Below are positions 41,140-50,394 of a stretch of DNA of 64,000 nucleotides, piece after piece. The stretch lies in the NCBI RefSeq assembly GCF_001442535.1, contig NZ_CP013141.1:625196-689195 (forward strand). The letters are read 5' to 3'. The notes beneath the pieces are model-generated. The model had not been told where the DNA came from. It was given only the letters and a program-made list of their open reading frames with translations, and did no database searches. Each line of letters begins with the position of its first letter. Position 1 is the first letter of the stretch. The DNA comes from Lysobacter antibioticus. GTDB lineage: Bacteria > Pseudomonadota > Gammaproteobacteria > Xanthomonadales > Xanthomonadaceae. Both the position numbers and the translations under genes were made by a program.

Positions 41140-42033
41140 TCAAGCCGCGCCGGCGGCCTCGGCTTTTTCGCGGCGCGCCACCGCACGGCGGCCCAGCGCG
41201 ACCGCGATGAACGCCGGCAGGTACATCAGCAAGCCGTAGATCGCCGCCGGTACGGCGATCTGCGGCGACTGCAGCAGGGTCAGCGCGATTACGATCGCCA
41301 GGGTGCTGTTCTGCACGCCCACTTCCATGCCGACCGTGATCGCATCGCGCAGCGCCAGCCCGGTCAGCCGCGCCAACAGGAAACCGCCGCCGATCGCCGC
41401 CGAACACATCGCCAGCGCGGCCGGGCCGAGTTCCGGCAAGGTGCGCAGCAACAGTTCGCGTTGGGTCACGCTGATGGCGACGATCAACAGCAGCAACAAC
41501 AACAGGGCGAAGCGGCTGACCCAGGGCTCCACGCGCAGGGCGAAACCGCTCGCGTAGCGGCGCAAGGCCATGCCGAGCAACACCGGCACCAACACCAAGG
41601 CCGCCAGGTGCATGACGGTCTGGCCGACCGGCAGGCGGATCTCGCGGGTCTCGCCGCCGAACCACTGCAGAGCCAGATTCACCAACAGCGGCACGCTGAG
41701 GAAGGTCACCAGCGCGCTGATCACGGTCAGCGTCACCGCCAGCGCGACATTGCCGCGGGCCAGATACGTCAGCGCATTGGAGCTGCTGCCACTCGGGCAG
41801 GCGGCGACCAGCACGAAGCCGACCGCGAATTCGAGCGAATGCGGGAACAGCCAGGCGACGGCGAAGCCCAATAAAGGCAGCAACAGATAATGGCCGACCA
41901 GGCCGACCATAACCGGGCGCGGGTTGCGCCCGATGCGCTGGAAATCTTCGCCGCGCAGGGTCAGGCCGATGCCGCACATGATGATGGCGATCGCGATCGG
42001 CAGACCGATCTTGAGCAACACGCTGTCCTGCAT
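41140..42033 (-). CDS. Bile acid:sodium symporter (BASS) family transporter
   Basis: A 297-aa inner-membrane protein with about nine hydrophobic helices. Family blocks are 'MCGIGLTLRGEDFQRI', 'VLVAACPSGSSSNALTYLAR' (the crossed-helix sodium-site region) and 'GMEVGVQNSTLAIVIAL'. It presumably imports an organic anion with Na+. The substrate cannot be read from sequence; pyruvate, pantoate and bile-acid-like compounds are all known for the family. It is transcribed alone and convergent with the PhzF gene. Confidence 0.9.
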   Translation of the reverse strand: MQDSVLLKIGLPIAIAIIMCGIGLTLRGEDFQRIGRNPRPVMVGLVGHYLLLPLLGFAVAWLFPHSLEFAVGFVLVAACPSGSSSNALTYLARGNVALAVTLTVISALVTFLSVPLLVNLALQWFGGETREIRLPVGQTVMHLAALVLVPVLLGMALRRYASGFALRVEPWVSRFALLLLLLLIVAISVTQRELLLRTLPELGPAALAMCSAAIGGGFLLARLTGLALRDAITVGMEVGVQNSTLAIVIALTLLQSPQIAVPAAIYGLLMYLPAFIAVALGRRAVARREKAEAAGAA

Positions 42034-42244
42034 GGCGATCTCCTTGAGTTTTCGCGTCCGTCCGCGCGCCTGTCATTGCGGCCGTGGTCGATGCGGCAAC
42101 GACCGACCGCGGCTCATCCGACGATGATCGATGGCGGTTGCTGCCGACTTTCGCACATTCGATGCGTTGCGGTCGCGATACCGCGTCGCGAGTTCCGTTG
42201 CCAGCTTGCGGATCGGAGCGCACGAAATCGGCGCCGCACAAACG

Positions 42245-42275
42245 AAAACGCCGGAACCTTTCGGTCCCGGCGTTT
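42245..42275 (-). terminator. Rho-independent terminator after the glycine-zipper gene
   Basis: AAACGCCGGAAC (42246-42257) pairs with GTCCCGGCGTTT (42264-42275), with one mismatch or wobble and a short loop. A-rich sequence on the left gives a T-tract on the minus strand. It lies about 50 bp past the stop codon at 42323. Confidence 0.75.
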
Positions 42276-42322
42276 CATTCGCGGTCGCGGCACACCGTTC
42301 CTTCCGCCGCGCCGATGCCGAC

Positions 42323-43012
42323 TCAGTCGGGGCGCACGTCCACGCGCACGCGGATGCGGTCGCCGGGGTTGTGGTTGGTGCGGGTGCGATAGGTCTTGCC
42401 GGCGTATTCGTAGGTCACGTCGTAGGCGCTGACCGAACGCTCGCCGCCCGAGTAGTAGTTGCCGCCGCTGGCCGGCACCGGGTCGCAGACCCGTACCGTG
42501 CCCGTGCGCGGCTCCTGGCTGCGCTTGCTCTGTTCGTAGATGCTGCGGCCGGCCATGCCGCCGACCATCGAGCCCAACGCCGAGGTCGCATAGCGCGCGC
42601 TGCCGCCGCCGACCTTGCTGCCGAGCACCGCGCCGACGATGCCGCCGACTACGGTCGCGGCGGTGCGGCCGCCTTCGGTGCCGACCGCGCGGCGCTGGTT
42701 GCCGTATTGGTCGTAGTAGCCGTCGTCGCGACGCGGCTCGTATTCGTTGCCGTAATAAGAGTCGCCCTGGACGTAGGTCGGGCGCTCGTAGCAGCGCTGG
42801 CCCTGGTTGACCGGCTGCGAGGTGTAGTTGTCGAACACCGGATCGACGCGGATCACCCGCGCGTAGTCGACCTGGCTGCTGTTGTAGTCGCCGACCTGCT
42901 GCGATGAGCCATAGGACGAGCCGTACGGCTGGCCATACGACTGGGCCGACGCGACGCCGGTGGTGGCGGCCAGACCCAGGCCCAGGGCGGTGACTAGCAA
43001 GCGGTTCATCAT
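42323..43012 (-). CDS. Exported glycine-zipper 2TM-domain protein
   Basis: A 229-aa protein with a signal peptide (MMNRLLVTALGLGLAATTGV, cleavage after ASA). Residues about 25-50 are Ser/Tyr/Gly/Gln-rich. The glycine-zipper segment is 'AATVVGGIVGAVLGSKVGGG' followed by 'ALGSMVGGMAGRS' (about 118-155). A short beta domain follows ('YEYAGKTYRTRTNHNPGDRI'). Such proteins sit in the outer or inner membrane and are linked to envelope integrity (SlyB/Rick17kDa-like). It is monocistronic and followed by a terminator. Confidence 0.88.
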   Translation of the reverse strand: MMNRLLVTALGLGLAATTGVASAQSYGQPYGSSYGSSQQVGDYNSSQVDYARVIRVDPVFDNYTSQPVNQGQRCYERPTYVQGDSYYGNEYEPRRDDGYYDQYGNQRRAVGTEGGRTAATVVGGIVGAVLGSKVGGGSARYATSALGSMVGGMAGRSIYEQSKRSQEPRTGTVRVCDPVPASGGNYYSGGERSVSAYDVTYEYAGKTYRTRTNHNPGDRIRVRVDVRPD

Positions 43013-43111
43013 GAGCTCCAGGCGCCGACATGGCGCGGGATGGATCGTCGGGCCGCAGCGGTCAACCCGGGCTGAATGCAGCCGGGGGCGTGGCGATGGG
43101 GCCGGTGTCGT

Positions 43112-43831
43112 TTACCTCGCCGACAGCCAGTCGGCCGCCTGCGCGGCCAGCCGGGCGGCGTCGCGCCCCAGCAAGGGGCCGACATGGCTCGGCGACGGCC
43201 ACGTTAACAAAGTCGCGCCGATCGCCGCTGCGAACTGCGCCGACAATTCCGGCGCGACGTCGTCGTCGCGCTGCGAGGCGATGCACAGCACCGGCGCCTC
43301 GACGGCGAGCACGTCAGCTGCAGCCGCCTCGACACCGGCATACGCCTCGCGCAGCACCGCGCCGGACTCGTCGCGCCAGCGCCGGAACGCATACAGTGCG
43401 GCCGCTTCGTCGGCATCGTCCATGGCGCGCCGGGTCGAGGCCAGGCGCGCATCGCGCCGCCACGGCACCACCTGCGGCCAGTCGCGCGCCGGCAATCGCG
43501 CCGCCCACGGCGCCGGCGGCACGGGGTTGATCAGCACCACCGCATCGGCCAGGTCCGCGCACAGCCAGGCCAACAGGCCGCCGAGGCTGGCGCCGATCAC
43601 CGCGCGCGGCCGCGGCAACGCATCCAGTTCGGCGCGAACCTGGCGGCGGTAGTGATCGAGCGTGGTCGCGGCCAGGCCTTCGGGCGCCGGCCGCAGATCC
43701 GGCGCGACCGTGCCCAGGCCGCGCGAACGCAGCACGTCCTGCCACAGGTTCCACTCCCAGCCGCCGGCCCCGGCGCCATGGATCAGCAAGGCATGGCGGA
43801 TACAGGCGCGCGGCGTCATGGGATCAGGCAT
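43112..43831 (-). CDS. Alpha/beta hydrolase
   Basis: A 239-aa alpha/beta hydrolase. The oxyanion-hole block is 'HALLIHGAGAGGWEWNLW', the nucleophile elbow is 'AVIGASLGGLLAW' (Ser in GxSxG), the acid is likely in 'LCIASQRDDDVAP' and the His in 'WPSPSHVGPL'. No signal peptide is present. The Trp/Pro-rich cap suggests a small hydrophobic ester or amide substrate, but none can be named. It lies 183 bp downstream of osmC on the same strand. Confidence 0.85.
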   Translation of the reverse strand: MPDPMTPRACIRHALLIHGAGAGGWEWNLWQDVLRSRGLGTVAPDLRPAPEGLAATTLDHYRRQVRAELDALPRPRAVIGASLGGLLAWLCADLADAVVLINPVPPAPWAARLPARDWPQVVPWRRDARLASTRRAMDDADEAAALYAFRRWRDESGAVLREAYAGVEAAAADVLAVEAPVLCIASQRDDDVAPELSAQFAAAIGATLLTWPSPSHVGPLLGRDAARLAAQAADWLSAR

Positions 43832-43995
43832 CGGGTTCGATCAAGACCGACCGCCCCTCGTCCGCGGCGCGGAAGAAGGATCGGTGCGAAGAGCGGTAAA
43901 GAACGGCCTCGCCGGTGCGGCGAGACGCCGGACTCGGCGCCCGCCCGGCGAGGCAGGTCCGGCGCCGCTCCCGCCGGATGCGGGAACGGCCGCCC

Positions 43996-44025
43996 GGCTC
44001 AGACCAGCTTGGCTCAGACCAGTTT
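43996..44025. repeat. 15-bp tandem duplication over the osmC stop codon
   Basis: GGCTCAGACCAGCTT (43996-44010) and GGCTCAGACCAGTTT (44011-44025) differ by one base. The right copy contains the osmC stop codon. The left copy repeats it, giving a second in-frame stop. It has no effect on the protein. Confidence 0.8.
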
Positions 44026-44445
44026 GGCTTCCAGGCTCATCGGCACCGCGCTCAGGGCCTTCGACACCGGGCAATTGGCCTTCGCGTCCTCGGCGATGGC
44101 CTGGAACTTGGCGGCGTCGATACCGGGCACTTCGGCGGTGAGCTTGAGGCGGATCTGCGACAGGGTCGGCCCGCCTTCCATCGACAGATCGACTTCGGCG
44201 CGGGTGTCGAGCTTGGCCGGCGGATGCCCGGCCTCGGTCAACTTGGCCGACAACGCCATGGTGAAGCAGCCGGCGTGGGCGGCGGCGATCAACTCTTCGG
44301 GGTTGGTGCCCTTCTCGTCGCCGAAGCGGCTGTTGAAACCGTAACGGGTGTCGGCGAGCAATCCGCTCTGCGGCGTGCTCAGGCGGCCCTGGCCGCTTTT
44401 CAGATCGCCTTCCCAGTGAGCGGTGGCGTGGCGCGAGATACCCAT
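44014..44445 (-). CDS. osmC: OsmC-family organic hydroperoxide reductase
   Basis: A 143-aa protein from the ATG at 44445, the usual OsmC length. The peroxidatic Cys is in 'AAHAGCFTMALSAKL' and the resolving Cys in 'AKANCPVSKAL'. 'NPEELIAAAHAG' is the family signature. It reduces organic hydroperoxides with thiols in the cytoplasm. The frame continues to 44751 but without similarity. It diverges from the EF-G2 gene; the 304-bp gap between them shows no other gene. Confidence 0.93.
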   Translation of the reverse strand: MGISRHATAHWEGDLKSGQGRLSTPQSGLLADTRYGFNSRFGDEKGTNPEELIAAAHAGCFTMALSAKLTEAGHPPAKLDTRAEVDLSMEGGPTLSQIRLKLTAEVPGIDAAKFQAIAEDAKANCPVSKALSAVPMSLEAKLV

Positions 44446-44749
44446 GATGCGACTCCGACGAGTAAGGGAGGCACAGCCTAACCGCGGCGATGTTAGTTCC
44501 GTATTGCGGCAGGCCACGAAAACGCAGGCGCTGCGGACTCCTTCCGCAGCGCAGCACGCGCAATCGCGACGCGGTGGGCGCTTCGCGGCCGTCGTCGGGC
44601 TTGACCCACCCTCGCGCCTGCGGGAGTCTGTGGTTCCGGCCCCCGCCGGCAGTAACCCGCCATGACCGCCCGCCGAGCGCCACGCTCGGGCGCGCAGCGC
44701 GGACAGCCATGACGGCCTTCCCACCCTAGCCTCAGGGAGAAGTCCGCTC

Positions 44750-46807
44750 ATGTCCTACAGCACACAATCCATTCGCAACGTGGCCTTGGCAGGCCACCCC
44801 GGCGCCGGCAAAACCACGCTCTTCGAAGCCCTGCTGCAGGCCGGCGGCGCAGTCCAGACGGCAGGCAGCATCGAACGCGGCACCACGGTTTCTGATTTCG
44901 ACCCGATCGAGAAACAACGCGGCCACTCGCTCGACGCCGCCATCGCCAGCACCGATCACGCAGGCATCCACGTCAACCTGATCGACACCCCCGGCTATCC
45001 CGACTTCCGCGGCCCGACCCTGTCGGCGCTGGCCGCGGTCGAGACCGTCGTGGTGGTGGTCGACGCCGACAGCGGCGTCGAATACGGCACCCGCCGGATG
45101 ATGGAGCACGCCAAGGCGCGCCGGCTCTGCCGCGTGCTGGTGGTCAACAAGATCGACCACGAGGGCGCGGACCCGGCCGGCGTGCTGGAAGCGATCCGCG
45201 AAAGTTTCGGCCCCGAATGCCTGCCGCTGAACCTACCCGCCGACGGCGGCAAGGCCGTCGTCGATTGTTTCGCCACGCCCGGCAACGACGCGGGCGGCAG
45301 CGACCTCGGCGCGGTCGCCGACTGGCACCAGAAGATCATCGACCAGGTGGTCGAGGTCAACGAAACGGTGATGGAGCACTATCTCGACCTCGGCGAAGGC
45401 GGCCTGTCCGGCGACGAGCTGCACGACGCCTTCGAGCAATGCCTGCGCGAAGGCCACTTGGTGCCGGTGCTGTTCTGCTCGGCGCGCAGCGGCGTCGGCA
45501 TCAAGGAGCTGCTCGACGTCGCCGAACGCCTGTTCCCGCACCCCGGCGAAGCCAATCCGCCGCCGTTCGTCAAAGGCGTCGGCGAAGACGCCCAGCCCAT
45601 CGTCGCCGCGCCCGATCCGGACGCGCACGTGATCGCCGACGTGTTCAAGATCGTCAACGACCCCTTCGTCGGCAAGCTCGGCGTGTTCCGCGTCTACCAG
45701 GGCACGGTGCGCAAAGACACCCAGTTGTTCGTCGACGACGGCAAGAAACCGTTCAAGGTCGGCCACCTGTTCAAGCTCAAGGGCAAGGAACACGTCGAAG
45801 TCGAGCAGGCGATCCCCGGCGACATCGCCGGCGTCGCCAAGGTCGAGGACCTGCATTTCGATGCGGTCCTGCACGACAGCCACGACGAAGACCAGATCCA
45901 CCTCGCGCCGCTGAACTTTCCGCGGCCGATGTTCGGCCTCGCGGTCGAGGCGGCGAGCAAGGGCCAGGAACAGAAACTCGCTACCGCCCTGCATAAGCTG
46001 TCCGAGGAAGACCCCTGCTTCCAGGTCGAACACGAGGCCGAGACCAACGAGACCGTGATCCGCGGCCTGTCCGACCTGCACCTGCGCATCAACATCGACC
46101 GGCTCAAGGACAAGTACGGGGTCGAGGTCACGGCCCGGCCGCCGCGCATCGCCTATCGGGAAACCGTCAGCGGCAAGGCCGAGGGCCATCATCGCCACAA
46201 GAAGCAGACCGGCGGCGCCGGCCAGTTCGGCGAGGTGTTCCTGCGCGTGGAGCCGTTGCCGCGCGGCGGCGGTTTCGAGTTCGTCGACGAGGTCAAGGGC
46301 GGCACCATCCCCGGCCAGTTCCTGCCGGCGGTGGAGAAAGGCGTGCGCCAGGTGCTGCACGACGGTGCGCTGGCCGGGTACCCGATCCAGGACGTACGGG
46401 TGATCGTCTACGACGGCAAGTACCACACCGTCGACAGCAAGGAAGTGGCCTTCGTCGCCGCCGGCAAGAAGGCCTTCCTCGATGCGATCACCAAGGCCCG
46501 CCCGCAGGTGCTGGAACCGATCGTCGACCTGGAAGTCAACGCGCCCGAGCAGCACATGGGCGACATCAGCGGCGGCCTGGCCAGCAAGCGCGCGCGCATC
46601 AACGGCACCGACAGCCTGCGCGGCGGCGAGATCGTCGTGCGCGCGCAGGTGCCCTTGTCGGAACTGGAAGGCTATGCCGCCGAGCTCAAGTCGGTGACCG
46701 CCGGACGCGGCCGCTACTCGCTCGACTTCAGCCATTACGAGCCGGTGCCCGGCAGCGTCCAGCAAAAACTCATGGAGGCCTACAAGCCCAAGCACGAGGA
46801 GGACTGA
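44750..46807 (+). CDS. fusA2: Elongation factor G-like GTPase (EF-G2)
   Basis: A 685-aa translation-factor GTPase. G1 is 'GHPGAGKTTL', G3 'DTPGYPDF' and G4 'VVNKIDHEG'. The five-domain EF-G layout is complete, with domain IV around 'HHRHKKQTGGAGQFGEVFLR' and a C-terminal domain V ending 'YSLDFSHYEPVPGSV'. The sequence matches the paralogous EF-G2 group rather than the str-operon EF-G. The biological role of EF-G2 is not settled. It is not next to ribosomal protein genes here. Confidence 0.92.
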   Translation: MSYSTQSIRNVALAGHPGAGKTTLFEALLQAGGAVQTAGSIERGTTVSDFDPIEKQRGHSLDAAIASTDHAGIHVNLIDTPGYPDFRGPTLSALAAVETVVVVVDADSGVEYGTRRMMEHAKARRLCRVLVVNKIDHEGADPAGVLEAIRESFGPECLPLNLPADGGKAVVDCFATPGNDAGGSDLGAVADWHQKIIDQVVEVNETVMEHYLDLGEGGLSGDELHDAFEQCLREGHLVPVLFCSARSGVGIKELLDVAERLFPHPGEANPPPFVKGVGEDAQPIVAAPDPDAHVIADVFKIVNDPFVGKLGVFRVYQGTVRKDTQLFVDDGKKPFKVGHLFKLKGKEHVEVEQAIPGDIAGVAKVEDLHFDAVLHDSHDEDQIHLAPLNFPRPMFGLAVEAASKGQEQKLATALHKLSEEDPCFQVEHEAETNETVIRGLSDLHLRINIDRLKDKYGVEVTARPPRIAYRETVSGKAEGHHRHKKQTGGAGQFGEVFLRVEPLPRGGGFEFVDEVKGGTIPGQFLPAVEKGVRQVLHDGALAGYPIQDVRVIVYDGKYHTVDSKEVAFVAAGKKAFLDAITKARPQVLEPIVDLEVNAPEQHMGDISGGLASKRARINGTDSLRGGEIVVRAQVPLSELEGYAAELKSVTAGRGRYSLDFSHYEPVPGSVQQKLMEAYKPKHEED

Positions 46808-46857
46808 GCGGGGCCCGGGCTGCTAACGTTCGCGGTCCGACGTCCCGAACCGCGAAC

Positions 46858-47763
46858 ATGCCCAAACGCCACAGCGACCAACGCAGCGACCGCGAGCGCT
46901 CCGAGATCCTCAACCGCTACGCGCAACGACTCGTCCATCGCGGCGGCGAGCGCGAACTGCACTGGTACCGACGCGCGGCCCAGGCCGATCCGACCTGGGC
47001 CGCACCGTGGTTCAACCTCGGCCTGGCGCACAAGTATCGCGGCGAGTGGGCCGAGTCCCTGCAGGCCAATCGCGCCGCGCTGGAACGCCAGGGCGACCAT
47101 GCCGGCGCCTGTTGGAACCTCGGCATCGCCGCCACCGCGCTGAGCGACTGGAGCAGCGCCCGCGAGGCCTGGCGCAAGTACGGCGTCGGCCTGCCGGAGG
47201 GCGAGGGCCCGATCGAAGCCGAACTGGGCGCGGTGGCGTTGCGGATCGATCTCGACGGCAGCGGCGAAGTGGTCTGGGGCGCACGCATCGACCCGGCGCG
47301 CGCGCGCATCCTCAACGTGCCGCTGCCGGACAGCGGCCATCGCTATCACGACATCGTCCTGCACGACGGCGCGGTGCAAGGCACGCGCAAGGTGCAAGGC
47401 CACGAATATCCGGTGTTCAATGCCCTCGGGCTATGGCAGGCCTCGGCTTACGTCACCTACGAGGCGCTGATCGAAACCGCGGCGCCGGACACCTTGGCGG
47501 CCCTGGTCGAGCGCGTGCGCGAGAGCGGGGGCCAGGTAGAGGACTGGACCCACACGGTGCGTTATCTGTGCCAGGCCTGCTCCGAAGGCGACCAAGCGCA
47601 TGAACACCCGCAAGAACCCGCCGCACACACGCGGTTCCACCTAGGCATCGCCGCGACCGACGCAGCCCGGCTGCGCGGCGTACTCGACGACTGGCTGGGC
47701 GCGCATCCGCAGGCGCGCCTGCTGGAATTCAGCCGCGCCTTTCCCGCCGACGTCACGCCCTGA
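46858..47763 (+). CDS. Tetratricopeptide-repeat protein
   Basis: A 301-aa soluble protein. TPR units occupy about residues 35-110 ('WAAPWFNLGLAHKYRGEWAE', 'QGDHAGACWNLGIAATALSD'). The remainder ('VWGARIDPARARILNVPLPD', 'YHDIVLHDGAVQGTRKVQGH') is a beta-rich region found in similar stand-alone TPR proteins. The role is unknown, and protein binding is assumed. It begins 50 bp after fusA2 on the same strand and may be cotranscribed. Confidence 0.8.
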   Translation: MPKRHSDQRSDRERSEILNRYAQRLVHRGGERELHWYRRAAQADPTWAAPWFNLGLAHKYRGEWAESLQANRAALERQGDHAGACWNLGIAATALSDWSSAREAWRKYGVGLPEGEGPIEAELGAVALRIDLDGSGEVVWGARIDPARARILNVPLPDSGHRYHDIVLHDGAVQGTRKVQGHEYPVFNALGLWQASAYVTYEALIETAAPDTLAALVERVRESGGQVEDWTHTVRYLCQACSEGDQAHEHPQEPAAHTRFHLGIAATDAARLRGVLDDWLGAHPQARLLEFSRAFPADVTP

Positions 47764-47863
47764 GGCCGGACAATCGCAGCGGGTGCGGTCCCGACCGCTC
47801 CGCTGCGGCGGCGCTCACAAGCGCCGTGCCGCCTCGTTACCATCGGAACCAAGGAGCGCCACG

Positions 47864-48295
47864 ATGCCCACGACCTCGCCGTCCGATCGCCGCAGCACGC
47901 CGGGCCATGCCGCGGCGCTGGCCTGCCTGCTCGTCGCCCTCGCCTTGCTGCCCGCGCTCGCCGCGGCCGCCGGGACCAACGCATCGTCGCGCTCGGCCCT
48001 GCAGAACCGCTGCGGCTGGTTCATCAACCCGACCCCGGCCAATGCCTGGCTCGAGGATCGCGACGGCAGTTGGACGGTGGCGCTGCAAGGCGGCCACCAG
48101 GCCGACGGCGACTGGCCCGAGTTCGCCGAGAAAGACTGGGTCGTCACCAACGGCAGCAGCTACGGCTATGGCTGCGCCTGCATGAAGGTCAAGGTGGAGC
48201 GCAAGACCAAGACGGTGCTGCGGATCGCCTCGGCGCAGAGCAAGCCGCTCGCCCAGTGCCGGCGCGACCCGAAACTCAAGGAACCCAAGGACTGA
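47864..48295 (+). CDS. DUF4087 exported protein
   Basis: A 143-aa protein from the ATG at 47864 behind AAGGAG. A signal peptide runs to about residue 36 ('LLVALALLPALAAAAG'). The DUF4087 signature is 'RCGWFINPTPANAWLEDRDG', followed by 'WVVTNGSSYGYGCACMKVKV'. Four cysteines probably form periplasmic disulfides. No function is established for the family. Its stop lies 13 bp before the MscS gene. Confidence 0.85.
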   Translation: MPTTSPSDRRSTPGHAAALACLLVALALLPALAAAAGTNASSRSALQNRCGWFINPTPANAWLEDRDGSWTVALQGGHQADGDWPEFAEKDWVVTNGSSYGYGCACMKVKVERKTKTVLRIASAQSKPLAQCRRDPKLKEPKD

Positions 48296-48308
48296 GCGTC
48301 CCGCGCCC

Positions 48309-49571
48309 ATGACCGCAGCCCCGACCGCCCCCGCTCCGCCGTCGCTGGAAACCGATCCGGAGCTGACCAAGATCGTCTCCGATGCCTTGACGGTCGTCTC
48401 CAATCCCACCGACCTGCTCGCGACCCTGTTCGTGGTCGTGGGCAGCGTGCTCGCGTCGGCGCTGATCGTCCGCCGGATCCGGCCGCGCCTCAAGCATCGC
48501 TTCGCCTGGCTGACCCTGCTCGACTACCTCGCCACGCCGGTGCTGTCGCTGACCTTACTGTCGCTGTTCGGCCTGTTCGGCGACCTGTTCGATAACCCGC
48601 TGATCGATCTCGGCGGCACCTTGATCGCGCTGCTGTGCCTCATCCGCCTGCTCGGCGCGATCGTCGAACTGCTGTTCCGCCCGACCGCGACCCTGCGCTT
48701 CATGCTGCGCGTGGTCACGCTGCTGTTGTGGATCTACGTGGTGCTGCAGATCTTCGGCACGCGCAACCCGCTGATCGGCCAATTCTTCTCGACCCAATGG
48801 AGCGTCCTCGGCTTCAGCCTGACCACCCGCCACATCCTCGACGGCCTCACCGCCGGCGTGGTGATCGTGATCGTCGCGCTATGGGGCGACAAGGCCATCG
48901 GCAACCTGCTGCGGCGCAACCGCACCCTGCAGCCGAACTTCGTCCTCGCCCTGTCGCGCATCTTCAGCGTGCTGATGTGGATCGCCGCGCTGGCGCTGAT
49001 CTTCTCGATCAGCGGCATCAACCTCACCGCCCTGGCCGCATTCAGCGGCGCGCTCGGCATCGGCCTCGGGCTCGGCCTGCAACGGCTCGCGGCCAGCTAC
49101 ATCAGCGGCCTGATCGTGCTGTTCGAACAGTCGGTGCGGGTCGGCGACAACATCGCCACCAACAACATCATCGGCCGGGTCACCCGCATGACCGTGCGCT
49201 ACACCATGATCCGCACCCGCGACGGGGTCGAGGCGATCGTGCCGAACGACAGCCTGACCAGCAACGTGATCGTCAATCAGTCCTGGTCCGACCGCAATCT
49301 GCGCCTGGTCTGCGGCGTGCTGGTCAAGGGCGACACCGACACCCAGGCCGCACGCACGCTGTTCCTGGAGGCGATGAAGGCGCAGGACCGCGTCCTGCAG
49401 CAACCGCCGCCGCATATGTACGTCACCGGCGTCAACGACAAGGGCATCCAGCTCGACGGCCACTTCTGGATCAACGACCCGGAGAACGGCCAGCACAACG
49501 TCGTCTCCGACATCTACGACTCGGTGTTGCAGTCGTTCCGCAAGAACGGCATCGCGCTGGTGGCGCAGTAA
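48309..49571 (+). CDS. Mechanosensitive ion channel (MscS family)
   Basis: A 420-aa inner-membrane protein with about five hydrophobic helices before the pore. The pore helix and start of the MscS beta domain are 'GALGIGLGLGLQRLAASYIS' then 'GLIVLFEQSVRVGDNI'. 'VRYTMIRTRDGVEAIVPND' follows. It releases solutes on hypo-osmotic shock. The N-terminal helices are longer than in E. coli MscS, as in mid-sized paralogues. It begins 13 bp after the DUF4087 gene. Confidence 0.92.
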   Translation: MTAAPTAPAPPSLETDPELTKIVSDALTVVSNPTDLLATLFVVVGSVLASALIVRRIRPRLKHRFAWLTLLDYLATPVLSLTLLSLFGLFGDLFDNPLIDLGGTLIALLCLIRLLGAIVELLFRPTATLRFMLRVVTLLLWIYVVLQIFGTRNPLIGQFFSTQWSVLGFSLTTRHILDGLTAGVVIVIVALWGDKAIGNLLRRNRTLQPNFVLALSRIFSVLMWIAALALIFSISGINLTALAAFSGALGIGLGLGLQRLAASYISGLIVLFEQSVRVGDNIATNNIIGRVTRMTVRYTMIRTRDGVEAIVPNDSLTSNVIVNQSWSDRNLRLVCGVLVKGDTDTQAARTLFLEAMKAQDRVLQQPPPHMYVTGVNDKGIQLDGHFWINDPENGQHNVVSDIYDSVLQSFRKNGIALVAQ

Positions 49572-49720
49572 GCACCCGCCGCGTCGAGCGAGCGGCGGGT
49601 CACGGCGCAGACGATGCCTGCAGAGGCCAGGCGCCACTGCACTTCACGGCACGCCGACTCCGTCCATCGCCTTGGCGACAGGCCGCCTTGCGGGCGCTCC
49701 GGCAGGAGTAGGATTCGGGC

Positions 49721-50122
49721 ATGAACGACGGTTCCCACCCGCGCTTCTTCTGGCAGTTCCCGATGCGGCCGATCCGCGAGAAGGGATTGGCCGAGGCCCT
49801 GCCCGACGACGGCCGCCTGCGCATCCTATTCCTGTGGGGCAAGGACTGCCCGAACTGCGATATCGCCAAGGGCCAGATCCTGCTGACGCCGGAGCGCTTC
49901 GTCTGGCCCGACGTCGACTGGATGCACGACAACGTCTACGAAGACCCGGGCATGGGCACCCATTTCGGCCTGCACGGCATTCCGGCGTTCTTCGTGTTCC
50001 GCGGCGCCAAGAAGCTCGGCCGGATCAGCCAGTGGCCCGGCACCGACGCCTTCGTCGCCGCGATCGAGAAACTGCGCGCGGCGCCGGCTCCGCTGGACCC
50101 GCTTCCAGAGCTCCAGGGGTAG
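49721..50122 (+). CDS. Thioredoxin-like protein
   Basis: A 133-aa protein without signal peptide. The redox motif is CPNC in 'FLWGKDCPNCDIAKGQILL', and the cis-proline segment is 'GLHGIPAFFVFRGAKKLG'. The fold appears complete. The CPNC pair differs from the CGPC of standard thioredoxin. The partner is unknown. A dispersed repeat begins at its stop codon. Confidence 0.85.
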   Translation: MNDGSHPRFFWQFPMRPIREKGLAEALPDDGRLRILFLWGKDCPNCDIAKGQILLTPERFVWPDVDWMHDNVYEDPGMGTHFGLHGIPAFFVFRGAKKLGRISQWPGTDAFVAAIEKLRAAPAPLDPLPELQG

Positions 50123-50275
50123 GAGCGGCGCAAGCCGCGACCAACCGAAGTGTCGTACGCGAGCGCGGTGGCCGAAGACGGGGGCCCAAGGGCGATCCCG
50201 GAGGGCTGCCGCTTCGGGGGCTACGTGGTATTCGGCTTCTTCGGTTGATCGCGGCTTGCGCCGCTCCTACCCAAG
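50121..50275. repeat. Inverted pair of GTAGGAGCGGCGC repeats
   Basis: GTAGGAGCGGCGCAAGCCGC (from 50121) and its complement GCGGCTTGCGCCGCTCCTAC (ending near 50272) face each other across about 110 bp. They include a pairing of ACCGAAG with CTTCGGT-like sequence. The pair could form a long hairpin after the thioredoxin-like gene. It is one of many such intergenic copies in the window. Confidence 0.8.
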
Positions 50276-50394
50276 CGGGCCGCCGCAGCCTCACCCGCGC
50301 AACACAGCTTCCCGCCGCGCAGCGACGGCCATGCTTGGCCTGCGCCCCAGCACGGAGCAGACTGCCGTTCTACCCGCCGCGACCGCACGCCGCC

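Noticed and set aside
42114..43031. Minus-strand 305-codon ORF overlapping the glycine-zipper gene
   Set aside because: Out-of-frame Arg-rich shadow. The 229-aa frame has a signal peptide and a known domain.
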